Counted from the stretch's first letter, positions 25,485-34,617 are shown. The stretch is 64,000 bases of DNA from Limnohabitans parvus II-B4 (GCF_003063455.1 NZ_NESN01000003.1:310001-374000), one strand, 5' to 3'. The notes: generated from the letters alone by a model not told the origin. Translations and numbers: made by a program.

Positions 25485-26285
25485 ATGACCGATTTCACTG
25501 CCCCAGACCCCACTGACTTGCTGCTGCACCAGCGCGATGCGCGTGGTGTGCACCGCTTGACCTTGAACAGCCCCGCCAGCTTCAACACGCTGAGCGAGGC
25601 CATGCTCGATGCGCTGCAAAAAGCCTTCAACGCCATCGCCCAGGACGCGCAAGCCCGTGTGGTGGTGCTGGCCGCTGCAGGCAAGGCCTTTTGTGCCGGA
25701 CACAACCTCAAAGAAATGCGGGCGCAGCCCGAGCTGGCTTATTACCAAAAGCTGTTTGCCCAGTGCAGCCGCATGATGCTGTCGATTCAAAATTTGCCAG
25801 TGCCCGTGATCGCCCGCGTGCAGGGCTTGGCCACGGCAGCCGGTTGCCAGCTGGTGGCGCAGTGCGATCTGGCGGTGTCGGTGGACAGCGCGAGCTTTGG
25901 CGTCAACGGCATTGATGTGGGCTTGTTTTGCGCCACGCCCAGCGTGCCTTTGGTGCGCAACATGCACGCCAAACAGGCCATGGAGATGCTGCTGACGGGG
26001 GGCTTCATTTCGGCCGAAGAGGCCCGCAGCCGTGGGCTGGTCAACCGGGTGTGTGCAGCCACCGAGCTGGATGCTCAGGTCGATGCGCTGGTGAACGCCA
26101 TTTTGGGCAAGCCTCGCGAAGCGGTGCGCCTGGGCAAGGCCTTGTTTTACAAGCAGCGCGAAATGGGTGTGGAAGCCGCTTACCAATTGGCAGGCCAAAC
26201 CATGGCCTGCAACATGATGGATGACGTGGCCCAGGAGGGCGTGCAGGCCTTCATCGACAAAAGGAAACCTTCATGGCGAGCGTGA
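25485..26285 (+). CDS. Enoyl-CoA hydratase/isomerase family protein
   Basis: 266-residue crotonase-fold protein. The CoA/oxyanion segment KAFCAGHNLKEM and the second oxyanion element RVQGLATAAGCQLVAQCD are present. The usual second catalytic Glu position reads FGVNGIDVGLFCATPSV, without the acidic residue expected in ECH1-type hydratases, so it may be an isomerase-like or ECHDC3-like member. ATG 25485 (MTDFTAPDP) chosen over a TTG six codons upstream. The last 13 bases overlap the MscS gene start. Confidence 0.88.
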   Translation: MTDFTAPDPTDLLLHQRDARGVHRLTLNSPASFNTLSEAMLDALQKAFNAIAQDAQARVVVLAAAGKAFCAGHNLKEMRAQPELAYYQKLFAQCSRMMLSIQNLPVPVIARVQGLATAAGCQLVAQCDLAVSVDSASFGVNGIDVGLFCATPSVPLVRNMHAKQAMEMLLTGGFISAEEARSRGLVNRVCAATELDAQVDALVNAILGKPREAVRLGKALFYKQREMGVEAAYQLAGQTMACNMMDDVAQEGVQAFIDKRKPSWRA

Positions 26286-27547
26286 AATCTTTGAACATTG
26301 CCGACCCGTTGGCTTGGTTGGATGCTTTGGCCCGTGCCGAGTCGCTTCAGGTGCTGGGGGCGTTTGCCGTTTGCGTGGCACTGGCCTGGCTGGCCGTCTG
26401 GCTCGTTCGCCAAGCATTTGCGGCGCAAGACTTATCGGTTTTGTTGGGCAAGCGGCTGGTTGATGGGGTCTTGTTCCCCACGGTCTTGCTGGGCTTGACT
26501 TTCGTCGCCAGAGCCTTGCTGACCGGTGACCACCCGGTGGCTTTGTTTGGTATTTTGTTGCCTGTCTGCATCTCGCTGGCCTTGATTCGCTTCGGCGTCA
26601 AGGTGTTGCAGGTGGCGTTCGGAGAGGCCCCGTTTGTGCGCGTGCTGGAACGCACGATTTCGTGGATCGCCTGGTTGGCGGTGGTGTTGTGGGTCACGGG
26701 CATCTTGCCTCTGGTGCTGGATGAGCTGGACCAGATTCGCTGGAAGGTCGGTGGTTCCATGCTGTCGGTGCGCACCCTGATCGAGGGGGCGCTCACAGCG
26801 GGGGCGGTGTTGATCTTCACGCTGTGGATTTCTTCGGCACTGGAGTCGCGCTTGCTCAAGTCGGCCACGGGCAGCGACTTGTCGCTGCGCAAGGTGATCA
26901 GCAACACGGTGCGGGCCTTGCTCATGTTTGTGGGCTTGCTGCTGGCCCTGTCTTCGGTGGGCATCGACCTGACGGCCTTGTCGGTGCTGGGCGGTGCGGT
27001 GGGCGTGGGCATCGGTTTTGGCCTGCAAAAGCTGGCAGCCAACTATGTCAGTGGCTTCGTCATCCTGGCCGAGCGCAGCATGCGCATCGGAGACCTGGTC
27101 AAGGTGGACAACTTTGAAGGCCGCATCACCGACATCAAGGCCCGCTACACCTTGATCCGTTCCCCCACGGGGCGAGAGTCCATCGTGCCCAATGAGATGC
27201 TGATCACGCAGCGGGTGGAGAACTTGTCGTTGGCCGATGCCAAGGTGGCGCAAAGCACCATGGTGTCGGTGGCCTACGACGCGCCAGTGGACCAGGTGAT
27301 GGCATTGCTGCAGCAAGCTTGCCAGGCACAGCCCCGGGTGCTGGCCGATCCAGCTCCTTTGGTGGCCTTGTCGGCCTTTGGTGCCGATGGGCTGGAGTTC
27401 ACCGTGAACTATTGGTTTGAAGACCCAGCCAGTGGCCAACTCAACCTCAAATCGGACATCAATCAGGCGATCTTGAAAACGCTTCGTGATAACGGCATTG
27501 AGATTCCGTATCCTCAGCGTGTGGTACATATGCACTCCAAGCCCTGA
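26273..27547 (+). CDS. MscS-family mechanosensitive channel
   Basis: Inner-membrane channel releasing solutes on osmotic downshock. 424 residues with several N-terminal membrane spans (about 5 before residue 230), the pore helix GGAVGVGIGFGLQKLAANYVSG and the beta domain FVILAERSMRIGDLVKVD with FEGRITDIKARYTLIRSPTG and VPNEMLITQRVEN, the conserved MscS core. A GGAAA precedes the start. Its start overlaps the hydratase end by 13 bases in another frame, so it is translationally linked. A bidirectional terminator follows at 27575. Confidence 0.93.
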   Translation: MASVKSLNIADPLAWLDALARAESLQVLGAFAVCVALAWLAVWLVRQAFAAQDLSVLLGKRLVDGVLFPTVLLGLTFVARALLTGDHPVALFGILLPVCISLALIRFGVKVLQVAFGEAPFVRVLERTISWIAWLAVVLWVTGILPLVLDELDQIRWKVGGSMLSVRTLIEGALTAGAVLIFTLWISSALESRLLKSATGSDLSLRKVISNTVRALLMFVGLLLALSSVGIDLTALSVLGGAVGVGIGFGLQKLAANYVSGFVILAERSMRIGDLVKVDNFEGRITDIKARYTLIRSPTGRESIVPNEMLITQRVENLSLADAKVAQSTMVSVAYDAPVDQVMALLQQACQAQPRVLADPAPLVALSAFGADGLEFTVNYWFEDPASGQLNLKSDINQAILKTLRDNGIEIPYPQRVVHMHSKP

Positions 27548-27574
27548 GAGCCACTGACTTTTGGGCTGACCATG

Positions 27575-27603
27575 AAAAAAGGCACACCTTACGGTGTGCC
27601 TTT
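27575..27603. terminator. Intrinsic terminator between convergent genes
   Basis: Stem GGCACACC / GGTGTGCC with a TTAC loop. Six As on the left give a good T-run for transcripts from the TRAP operon on the minus strand; TTT on the right gives a weaker tail for the MscS transcript. Confidence 0.85.
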
Positions 27604-27623
27604 GACCTTGGAGCGTTTCCTGC

Positions 27624-28916
27624 TCATTCCATCATGGATGGCAACCACAGGCTCAAGCCAGGGAAGGCCAGCAAGATGCCCAGCGTAATGACCAGCACCA
27701 GCACCAGCGGCCACACACCACGGAAGATGGTGCCCAGACCGACCTTGGGGAGCAAGGTGTTGAGCACAAACAGGTTCATGCCGACCGGCGGTGAGATGAG
27801 ACCGATTTGAATGACCATCACGATCAGCACACCAAACCAGACCGGATCAAAACCCAGTTGCACCACGATGGGGAAGAACAGGGGGATGGTCAGTAAGACC
27901 ATGGTGAGTTCTTCCATCACCGTGCCCAAGAGTACATAAATCAGCATCATGGCCCCCACGATCATGATGGGCGACAAGCCAAGGCCAGTGATCCAGTCTT
28001 TTAACTCAAATGGCAAACTGGTGTAGTTAACGAAGTTGGCAAAAATTGTGGCAGCAATCAGCAAAGTGAACAACATGGCAGTTGTTCTGGCGGACTCGAT
28101 GAGCACCTGAAGAAGAACTTCTTTGCTCAGTGCTTTGCGCGCCAGGGCGAACAGGAAGGCCCCCATGGCGCCCATGCCGGCACCTTCTGTAGCGGTGAAG
28201 AAGCCGCCATAAATGCCACCCAGTACAACGAAGACCAACAGCAATACGCCCCAGATGCCGCGCAATGCAGCCCACCGTTGGCTCCAGGTGAATTTCTCCC
28301 CTGGAGGCGCATGCTCGGGGTCGCGAGAGGTCATGATCACCACGGCGACCATCATCAAGATGGCGGTCAGGATGCCTGGAATCACACCTGCCGCAAACAG
28401 CTTTCCGATGTGCGTTTCTGTGATGATGCCGTAAATCACCATGATGGTGGAGGGCGGAATCATGATCCCGAGGGTGCCACCTGCCGCAATCACACCCGTT
28501 GAAAGTGCGTCGCTGTAGCCGATCTTTTTCATGGACGGGTAGGCCACTTTGCTCATGGTGGCTGCCGTCGCAATCGACGAGCCACAGATGGCACCAAAAC
28601 CAGCACAAGCCGCAATGGTGGCATGCGCCAAGCCGCCTCGGCGGTGGCCGATGAAGGTGTAGGCGGCATGAAATAGTTCATGGGCCAAACCTGCACGGGC
28701 CACGAAGTTACCCATCAGGATGAACAAAGGAATCACCGAGAGTGTGTAGGCAAACCCGGTTTCATGTACGACTTGGGCAGTGCTGGCCAGTGCGGGCATC
28801 CAGCCTCGCGTGAGGCCAATGCCCACGATGCCCACTAAACCCATCGAAAAAGCCAAAGGCATGCGCATGAGGGCCAGCACAAAGATGGCCAAAAATCCAA
28901 GCAGGGCTTCGGTCAC
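27624..28916 (-). CDS. TRAP transporter large permease (DctM type)
   Basis: 430-residue inner-membrane protein with about twelve hydrophobic segments; the conserved DctM features VGIGLTRG, GAICGSSIATAATMSKVAYPSM and GGTLGIMIPPSTIMVIYG are intact. It is the transport channel of a Na+-driven TRAP importer. The start is GTG at 28916, overlapping the dctQ-type stop as GTGA, so the two membrane subunits are coupled. Substrate cannot be derived from this subunit. Confidence 0.94.
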   Translation of the reverse strand: MTEALLGFLAIFVLALMRMPLAFSMGLVGIVGIGLTRGWMPALASTAQVVHETGFAYTLSVIPLFILMGNFVARAGLAHELFHAAYTFIGHRRGGLAHATIAACAGFGAICGSSIATAATMSKVAYPSMKKIGYSDALSTGVIAAGGTLGIMIPPSTIMVIYGIITETHIGKLFAAGVIPGILTAILMMVAVVIMTSRDPEHAPPGEKFTWSQRWAALRGIWGVLLLVFVVLGGIYGGFFTATEGAGMGAMGAFLFALARKALSKEVLLQVLIESARTTAMLFTLLIAATIFANFVNYTSLPFELKDWITGLGLSPIMIVGAMMLIYVLLGTVMEELTMVLLTIPLFFPIVVQLGFDPVWFGVLIVMVIQIGLISPPVGMNLFVLNTLLPKVGLGTIFRGVWPLVLVLVITLGILLAFPGLSLWLPSMME

Positions 28917-29395
28917 AGGGTGCCTCCTTCAGCCGACTCTTCGTCAGATTGCCAAAATACTTTGAGCAGATGAACCAATGCGGTCAGTCCACAAAGCAAC
29001 CCCATGCCTTGTATGAATGGGGCTTTGGTGATTTTCAGTTGAGCTGTCGTTTCTCCTGTGACAGCGAATTCGGCCCCTGTGTTCCACATCAGGTACGCCA
29101 GCCCCATCAGCAATGCTGCGCAAACGATGTCCACCAAGGCGCGCTGAAGGCGCTGAAACCATGCAGGCAGCACGGCATCTAGGGAGTCGAACACCACGTG
29201 CTCGCCTTTGAGTGAGACCAAAGGGAGGGCGCCAAAAATGACCACCACCATCAGCAACTCGGTCAATTCCAAAGACCCGGTGATGGATTGGGATAACAAT
29301 TTTCGACCCGAGACATCTAAAAAGGTCAGCAGCATGATGGCCAATAAAGCCAATCCTGCCAAAGTTCCACAGATGATTTCAAGAGACTTTTTCAA
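28913..29395 (-). CDS. TRAP transporter small permease (DctQ type)
   Basis: 160 residues with four predicted membrane spans and the family motif LTFLDVSGRKLLSQSITGSLELTE (start of second span). It begins with TTG at 29395; no ATG or GTG is available before an upstream in-frame TAG, and an ideal AGGAG sits seven bases ahead, so the TTG start is well supported. That ribosome site directly follows the T-run of the hairpin at 29407-29443. Works with the large permease. Confidence 0.9.
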   Translation of the reverse strand: MKKSLEIICGTLAGLALLAIMLLTFLDVSGRKLLSQSITGSLELTELLMVVVIFGALPLVSLKGEHVVFDSLDAVLPAWFQRLQRALVDIVCAALLMGLAYLMWNTGAEFAVTGETTAQLKITKAPFIQGMGLLCGLTALVHLLKVFWQSDEESAEGGTL

Positions 29396-29406
29396 ATCAC
29401 ACTCCT

Positions 29407-29443
29407 AAAAAAAACGGTACCTGCGCTCTTTGCAGGTACCGTT
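29407..29443 (-). terminator. Intra-operon terminator/attenuator between binding-protein and permease genes
   Basis: Stem AACGGTACCTGC / GCAGGTACCGTT with a seven-base loop, followed on the minus strand by eight Ts. It sits 40 bases after the stop of the TRAP binding-protein gene and immediately before the ribosome site of the small permease gene. A partial terminator here would make binding protein more abundant than membrane subunits. Confidence 0.85.
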
Positions 29444-29483
29444 GTTTCACCACGCTTGGTGACTTGACCAAGGCGAAGGTGGT

Positions 29484-30506
29484 TTATTTTTGCTTTTGCA
29501 ATTTAGCGATTTCGGCACGGAAATCAGACAATGCACCAGAGGGGTCTTTCAAGCCTTTGGCTTTAGCCGCTTGAGCCCAGTCGCGCTCGAGCTTGCTGAC
29601 GCGAACTGTCACGCCGCTGATGAAACTGTTGTTGGCTTTGATGACCTTCACGCCGTTCTTTTGCATGTTGGCCAAGGCAAGGTCGTCAACGCGGTCCCAA
29701 GATTTGCCAAAGCGGCTGGCTACGGCGTCACCTGACAATTCATCCACAGCTTTTTTGTCTTCAGCCGACAGGCTGTTGTACTTGGCAGGGTTCATCATGA
29801 ACACAAAGCTGGTGTTGTAGAGGCCGCCTGGGAAAGTGGTGGCGTGCTTGATGATTTTGTCGATTTTGAAAGAGTCAGTCGATTCAGCAGGGAACAAAGT
29901 GCCATCCATGACACCGCTGGACAGCAACTCATAAGAGTCTGGTGCGGGTTTGAGTGTGACGTTCATGTCCAGTGTTTTGGAGATTTCGTTCACCATGCCG
30001 CCACCAACTCGGAACTTCAGGCCCGACAAGTCTTCTACTTTCTCAATGGGTTTTTTGGTGTTGAACACGATGCCTGGGCCATGTGTGAAATAGCCCAACA
30101 CTTTCACGCCTTGGTGCTCGGCTGTGAATTCAGGGTGTTTGCTGGCAATGCGGTTGAAGGCCACAGAAAGTGGCTCGGCCCGGTCACCCAAGAATGGGAA
30201 CTCGGCCATTTGGGTCAATACAAATCGACCGGGTGTGTAGCCATGGACGGTGAAGGAAACATCAACCAAGCCATTTTTGACCGCATCAAAAGTACCGGGG
30301 GCGGGCGTCACGGCACGTGGCAAGATGTTGCAACGAACGCGATTGGCTGTTTTGGCGGTCAGTGCGTCGCACCATTCTTTTTGCGCAACAGTCAAACCAT
30401 GCGTTGGAGGAACCCAGCTGGAAACAGTCAGCACTGTCTGAGCTTGGGTAAGACCAGACAAGCTGGTCAAGGCCACTGCAGCTAAGGAAATCAGGGTTTT
30501 CTTCAT
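29484..30506 (-). CDS. TRAP transporter substrate-binding protein (DctP type)
   Basis: 340-residue periplasmic receptor. Signal peptide MKKTLISLAAVALTSLSGLT, cleaved after TQA at about residue 22. DctP-family landmarks are present: the VEDLSGLKFRVGGG segment with the conserved Arg that binds a substrate carboxylate, followed by the EL-SSGVMDG region and MNPAKYNSLSAEDKKAVDEL. So the cargo is probably an organic acid; more cannot be said. First gene of the TRAP operon, divergent from etfBA with 296 bases between starts. Confidence 0.92.
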   Translation of the reverse strand: MKKTLISLAAVALTSLSGLTQAQTVLTVSSWVPPTHGLTVAQKEWCDALTAKTANRVRCNILPRAVTPAPGTFDAVKNGLVDVSFTVHGYTPGRFVLTQMAEFPFLGDRAEPLSVAFNRIASKHPEFTAEHQGVKVLGYFTHGPGIVFNTKKPIEKVEDLSGLKFRVGGGMVNEISKTLDMNVTLKPAPDSYELLSSGVMDGTLFPAESTDSFKIDKIIKHATTFPGGLYNTSFVFMMNPAKYNSLSAEDKKAVDELSGDAVASRFGKSWDRVDDLALANMQKNGVKVIKANNSFISGVTVRVSKLERDWAQAAKAKGLKDPSGALSDFRAEIAKLQKQK

Positions 30507-30573
30507 GCGTCAACTCCGTTTAATTGGTTACAAAACATAATCTAATCTGGATTCGGCCAGAACGCACTCCATG

Positions 30574-30620
30574 CTAACCCTGATTCGCCAACCGATTGGT
30601 CGGTGAATTCCCGGGGTTAG
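30574..30620. promoter_or_regulatory. Nested inverted repeat upstream of the TRAP operon
   Basis: Outer arms CTAACCC (30574-30580) and GGGTTAG (30614-30620); inner arms ACCGA / TCGGT around a TTGG loop at about 30590-30604. It lies 68 bases or more upstream of the binding-protein start and could be an operator or an RNA leader hairpin. Confidence 0.4.
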
Positions 30621-30712
30621 GATGCTGAAAAAATGCCAAAATGCGGCCTGAAAAATTCGAACGACCGTGCTTTTTTGCCGATAATTCATTGTTTTAAAAG
30701 TGTTTTGATGCA

Positions 30713-30740
30713 CAATTGACGTTTACGTTAACGTCAATTG
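30713..30740. promoter_or_regulatory. 28-bp near-perfect palindrome, candidate operator of etfBA
   Basis: Half-sites CAATTGACGTT and AACGTCAATTG mirror each other; 26 of 28 positions are symmetric, with a central ACGT. It ends 62 bases before the etfB start. Size and symmetry suggest a dimeric regulator. It recalls the ACGT-containing operators of MerR-type regulators of acyl-CoA catabolism (LiuR group) in proteobacteria; that resemblance is from memory and unverified. Confidence 0.65.
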
Positions 30741-30802
30741 GTTTCCCTCAATGGCGTGTTTCAAAACGTCGCTGGTTTTGATCTATCAATGGAGATGCTT
30801 TC

Positions 30803-31558
30803 ATGAAAATTCTGGTTCCCGTGAAACGGGTCGTGGACTACAACGTCAAAGTTCGTGTGAAATCCGATGGTTCGGGCGTGGACATTGCCAACGTCAAGAT
30901 GAGCATGAACCCCTTTGACGAAATCGCCGTTGAAGAAGCTGTTCGCCTCAAAGAAAAAGGCTTGGCCACCGAAGTGATCGCTGTCTCTTGCGGCGTGACC
31001 CAGTGCCAGGAAACCCTGCGCACCGCCATGGCGATTGGTGCCGACCGCGGCATTCTCGTTGAGACGCCAGCTGACTTGGACCTGCAGCCCTTGGCTGTGG
31101 CCAAGCTGCTCAAGGCCCTGGTGGACAAAGAACAACCCGGCCTGATCATCTTGGGCAAGCAAGCCATTGACGACGACTGCAACCAAACTGGCCAGATGCT
31201 GGCTGCTTTGGCCGATCTGCCTCAGGCCACCTTCGCTTCCAAGGTTGAGATCGTGGACGGCAAGGCCCAAGTGACCCGCGAGATCGATGGTGGTCTGGAA
31301 GTGCTGAGCATCAGCCTGCCTGCGGTGGTGACCACCGACCTGCGCCTGAACGAGCCGCGTTATGTGACGCTGCCCAACATCATGAAGGCCAAGAAAAAGC
31401 AGCTCGACACCTTCAAGCCCGAAGACCTGGGTGTCGATGTGGCTCCCCGCATCAAGACCCTCAAGGTGGCCGAGCCCGCCAAGCGCAGCGCCGGCATCAA
31501 GGTGCCCGATGTCGCCACGCTGGTGGACAAACTCAAGAACGTGGCCAAGGTCATTTAA
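30803..31558 (+). CDS. etfB: Electron transfer flavoprotein, beta subunit
   Basis: With EtfA carries electrons from acyl-CoA dehydrogenases to ETF:quinone oxidoreductase. 251 residues. N-terminal [19 protein letters not shown], the [19 protein letters not shown] segment, and the ETF-beta signature with AMP site around [17 protein letters not shown] are clear; [18 protein letters not shown] is also typical. ATG 30803 has GGAG upstream. First gene of the etfBA unit, 111 bases before etfA. Confidence 0.96.
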   Translation: MKILVPVKRVVDYNVKVRVKSDGSGVDIANVKMSMNPFDEIAVEEAVRLKEKGLATEVIAVSCGVTQCQETLRTAMAIGADRGILVETPADLDLQPLAVAKLLKALVDKEQPGLIILGKQAIDDDCNQTGQMLAALADLPQATFASKVEIVDGKAQVTREIDGGLEVLSISLPAVVTTDLRLNEPRYVTLPNIMKAKKKQLDTFKPEDLGVDVAPRIKTLKVAEPAKRSAGIKVPDVATLVDKLKNVAKVI

Positions 31559-31569
31559 ACCACTTGTTT

Positions 31570-31643
31570 TTGTAGGAGCCAGCCCTGCTGGCGATATGCC
31601 GGTCGTGGCCCGCAAGCCATCGCTTGCAGGCAAGCTCCTACAA
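31570..31643. repeat. REP-like inverted element between etfB and etfA
   Basis: Ends are perfect complements, TTGTAGGAGC (31570-31579) and GCTCCTACAA (31634-31643). Inside are a CAGCCCTGCTGGC hairpin and a CTTGCAGGCAAG hairpin. The GTAGGAGC start recalls REP sequences of Pseudomonas. It fills almost the whole gap between the two ETF genes. A related element lies at 47316-47371. Confidence 0.75.
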
Positions 31644-31669
31644 CCATCCCTATCCCTCAAGGAACTGAC

Positions 31670-32602
31670 ATGACTTCTCTCGTGATTGCAGAACACGACA
31701 ACGCCTCGATCAAAGGCGCAACTCTCAACACCGTCACAGCCGCTGTGGCGTGTGGTGGCGATGTGCATGTGCTGGTGGCTGGCCACAACGCCGCTGCTGC
31801 CGCGCAAGCTGCCTCCAAAATCGCCGGTGTGGCCAAAGTGATCCACGCCGACAGCGAAGCGCTGGCCCACGGCTTGGCTGAAAACCTCGCAGCCCAAGTG
31901 CTCGCCATCGCTGCCAACTACAGCCACATCCTGTTTCCAGCCACTGCCGCTGGCAAAAACGTCGCTCCGCGTGTGGCGGCCAAGCTGGACGTGGCCCAGA
32001 TCAGCGACGTGACGCAAGTCATCTCGGCCGACACCTTCGAGCGCCCGATCTACGCTGGCAACGCGATGGCCACCGTGCAAAGCACCGACGCCACCAAAGT
32101 GATCACCGTGCGCACCACCGGCTTTGACGCCGCAGCCGCCACCGGTGGCGCAGCCGTTGTGGAAAGCGCAGCAGTCCAAGCCGATAGTGGCAAGAGCAGT
32201 TTCACACGCAGCGAGATCGCCAAGAACGACCGCCCTGAGCTGACGGCAGCCAAGATCATCGTCTCGGGTGGCCGCGCTTTGGGGAGCTCGGAGAAGTTCA
32301 ACGAAGTGATGACGCCGCTGGCCGACAAGCTGGGCGCGGCCATCGGTGCCAGCCGCGCTGCAGTCGATGCCGGTTACGCCGCCAACGACCTGCAAGTGGG
32401 TCAAACCGGCAAGATCGTCGCGCCTCAGCTGTATGTCGCTTGCGGCATCTCGGGCGCGATCCAGCACTTGGCCGGTATGAAGGATTCCAAGGTGATCGTG
32501 GCGATCAACAAGGACCCCGAAGCGCCAATCTTCAGCGTAGCGGACTTTGGCTTGGAGGCCGATCTGTTTGCCGCGGTGCCTGAGTTGACCCAGGCCCTCT
32601 GA
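31670..32602 (+). CDS. etfA: Electron transfer flavoprotein, alpha subunit
   Basis: FAD-binding partner of EtfB. 310 residues. N-terminal domain starts [20 protein letters not shown]; the C-terminal FAD domain contains [54 protein letters not shown] and [20 protein letters not shown], the ETF-alpha signature. ATG 31670 preceded by AAGGAA. A UUCG-loop terminator follows at 32617. Confidence 0.96.
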   Translation: MTSLVIAEHDNASIKGATLNTVTAAVACGGDVHVLVAGHNAAAAAQAASKIAGVAKVIHADSEALAHGLAENLAAQVLAIAANYSHILFPATAAGKNVAPRVAAKLDVAQISDVTQVISADTFERPIYAGNAMATVQSTDATKVITVRTTGFDAAAATGGAAVVESAAVQADSGKSSFTRSEIAKNDRPELTAAKIIVSGGRALGSSEKFNEVMTPLADKLGAAIGASRAAVDAGYAANDLQVGQTGKIVAPQLYVACGISGAIQHLAGMKDSKVIVAINKDPEAPIFSVADFGLEADLFAAVPELTQAL

Positions 32603-32616
32603 TCCATCAGCACATC

Positions 32617-32646
32617 GAAAAAGGCATCGTTCGCGATGCCTTTTTT
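32617..32646. terminator. Intrinsic terminator after etfA
   Basis: Stem GGCATCG / CGATGCC around a TTCG tetraloop, As before and seven Ts after, 20 bases past the etfA stop. The next gene, an acyl-CoA dehydrogenase, starts at 32678 and would need read-through or its own promoter. Confidence 0.85.
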
Positions 32647-32677
32647 GTACCCTCACACAGACTTACCGGAGACTTTC

Positions 32678-34468
32678 ATGAGCTACACCGCCCCCCTCAA
32701 GGACATGCTGTTCAACATCGAACACCTGGCCCGCATCGACCAAATTGCACAGATTCCCGGCTTTGAAGATGCCGGACTGGAAACCGCGCAGGCCGTGCTG
32801 GAGGAGTGCGGCAAGCTCAACCGTGATGTGATCGCACCGCTGAACTGGGAAGGTGACAAGAACCCGTCGTTTCACAATGGCAGCGGCGTCACCACCACCC
32901 CCGGCTTCAAGGAAGCCTACAAACAATTCACCGAAGGCGGCTGGCAAAGCCTGCAGCACCCGGCCGAGTTTGGTGGCCAGGGCCTGCCCAAAACGATTGG
33001 TGCGGCTTGCGGCGAAATGCTCAACTCGGCCAACATGAGCTTTGCGCTCTGCCCCATGTTGACCGATGGCGCGATCGAAGCGCTGCTGACGGCGGGTTCG
33101 GACGAGCTCAAATCCACGTACCTGGAAAAGCTGATCTCGGGTGAATGGACCGGCACCATGAACCTGACCGAGCCGCAAGCCGGTTCTGACCTGGCCGCTG
33201 TGCGCACCCGCGCCGAGCCGCAGCCTGACGGCACCTTCAAGGTGTTTGGCACCAAGATCTACATCACCTACGGTGAGCACGACATGGCCGACAACATCAT
33301 TCACTTGGTGTTGGCCCGCGTGCAGGGCGCGCCCGAGGGCGTTAAAGGCATCAGCTTGTTTGTGGTGCCCAAATTCATGGTCAAGGCCGATGGCTCTTTG
33401 GGTGATCGCAACGACGTGCACTGCGTGAGCATCGAGCACAAGATGGGCATCAAGGCCAGCCCGACTGCCGTGTTGCAGTTTGGCGACCACGGCGGGGCGA
33501 CGGGTTTCCTGGTCGGCCAGGAAAACCGGGGCCTCGAATACATGTTCATCATGATGAACGCTGCCCGCTATGCTGTGGGCGTGCAGGGCATCGCGATTGC
33601 CGAGCGCTCTTACCAGCGTGCTGTGCAGTACGCCCGCGACCGCGTGCAAAGCCGCCCGGTGGACGGCAGCTTGCCCGCCGCAGGTCCCATCATTCACCAC
33701 CCTGACGTGCGCCGCATGCTGATGACCATGCGCGCCTACACCGAGGGTTGCCGCGCCATGGCTTCGACCGCTGCGGCCGCTTATGACGCCTCGCACCATC
33801 ATCCTGACGCCGAAGTGCGCCAACAAAATGCAGCGTTTTACGAATTCATGGTGCCGCTGGTCAAGGGCTACAGCACCGAGATGAGCCTGGAAGTCACCAG
33901 CCTGGGCGTGCAGGTGCACGGCGGCATGGGCTTCATCGAGGAAACCGGTGCCGCTCAGTACTACCGCGATGCCAAGATCCTGACGATTTACGAGGGCACG
34001 ACCGCCATCCAGGCCAACGATTTGGTGGGCCGCAAGACTGCCCGCGACGGTGGACAGACCGCCAAGGCCTTGGCCGCGCAAGTGGCGCAAACCGAAAGCG
34101 AACTGCTCGCTTCGGGCAACACCGACGCGCAGGCCGTGGCCAAACGCCTCAAAGCCGCCCGCGAAGCCTTTGTGGACGTGGTCGAATTCGTGGCAGGCAA
34201 CACCAAAGCCCACCCGAATGACGTGTTTGCAGGCAGCGTGCCCTACCTCATGCTCGCCGGTAACCTGATGGCGGGCTGGCAACTGGGCCGTGCCCTGCTG
34301 GTGGCGCTCACACCCGAAGCGCAGGCGCAAGACGCTGCCTTCATGGCCGCCAAGATCACGACCGCCCGTTTTTATGCCGACCACATTCTGTCGAAAGCCA
34401 CTGGCGTGCGCGACAGCATCGTGGAAGGTGCTGGCAGCGTGACGGCGATGGCGCTCGACGCTTTTTGA
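32678..34468 (+). CDS. Acyl-CoA dehydrogenase, large (about 600-residue) type
   Basis: FAD enzyme introducing the alpha-beta double bond in acyl-CoA and reducing ETF. 596 residues. Contains MNLTEPQAGSDLAAVRTRAE (FAD site), ITYGEHDMADNIIHLVLAR, the LGVQVHGGMGFIEETGAAQYYRDAKI segment and IYEGTTAIQANDL, whose Glu is the usual catalytic base, plus the C-terminal extension of the FadE5/DmdC group. Close relatives are sometimes called 3-methylmercaptopropionyl-CoA dehydrogenase, but substrate is not certain. ATG 32678 gives MSYTAPLKDMLF, the family N-terminus; the frame is open to 32636 through the terminator. Confidence 0.93.
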   Translation: MSYTAPLKDMLFNIEHLARIDQIAQIPGFEDAGLETAQAVLEECGKLNRDVIAPLNWEGDKNPSFHNGSGVTTTPGFKEAYKQFTEGGWQSLQHPAEFGGQGLPKTIGAACGEMLNSANMSFALCPMLTDGAIEALLTAGSDELKSTYLEKLISGEWTGTMNLTEPQAGSDLAAVRTRAEPQPDGTFKVFGTKIYITYGEHDMADNIIHLVLARVQGAPEGVKGISLFVVPKFMVKADGSLGDRNDVHCVSIEHKMGIKASPTAVLQFGDHGGATGFLVGQENRGLEYMFIMMNAARYAVGVQGIAIAERSYQRAVQYARDRVQSRPVDGSLPAAGPIIHHPDVRRMLMTMRAYTEGCRAMASTAAAAYDASHHHPDAEVRQQNAAFYEFMVPLVKGYSTEMSLEVTSLGVQVHGGMGFIEETGAAQYYRDAKILTIYEGTTAIQANDLVGRKTARDGGQTAKALAAQVAQTESELLASGNTDAQAVAKRLKAAREAFVDVVEFVAGNTKAHPNDVFAGSVPYLMLAGNLMAGWQLGRALLVALTPEAQAQDAAFMAAKITTARFYADHILSKATGVRDSIVEGAGSVTAMALDAF

Positions 34469-34617
34469 ATTTCGCTCCACCGCTGAAGCTTGACAGGTCC
34501 AAACCTTTGGGATGGCTTGTCGGCTTTTGGCGGTTTCATGCTGGTTGGCGTGTCCCCACGCCGACAGCCATTCCTTTTCCGGTCTTACACAATCAGTCGA
34601 TCATTTGAGGAGACCCC

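Larger units (their letters stand above)
30507..30802. other. Divergent regulatory region between TRAP operon and etfBA
   Basis: This 296-base stretch has no credible gene. It holds a nested inverted repeat at 30574-30620 nearer the TRAP side and a 28-bp palindrome at 30713-30740 nearer etfB, and is AT-rich in its middle part, all consistent with two divergent promoters and their operators. Confidence 0.7.
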
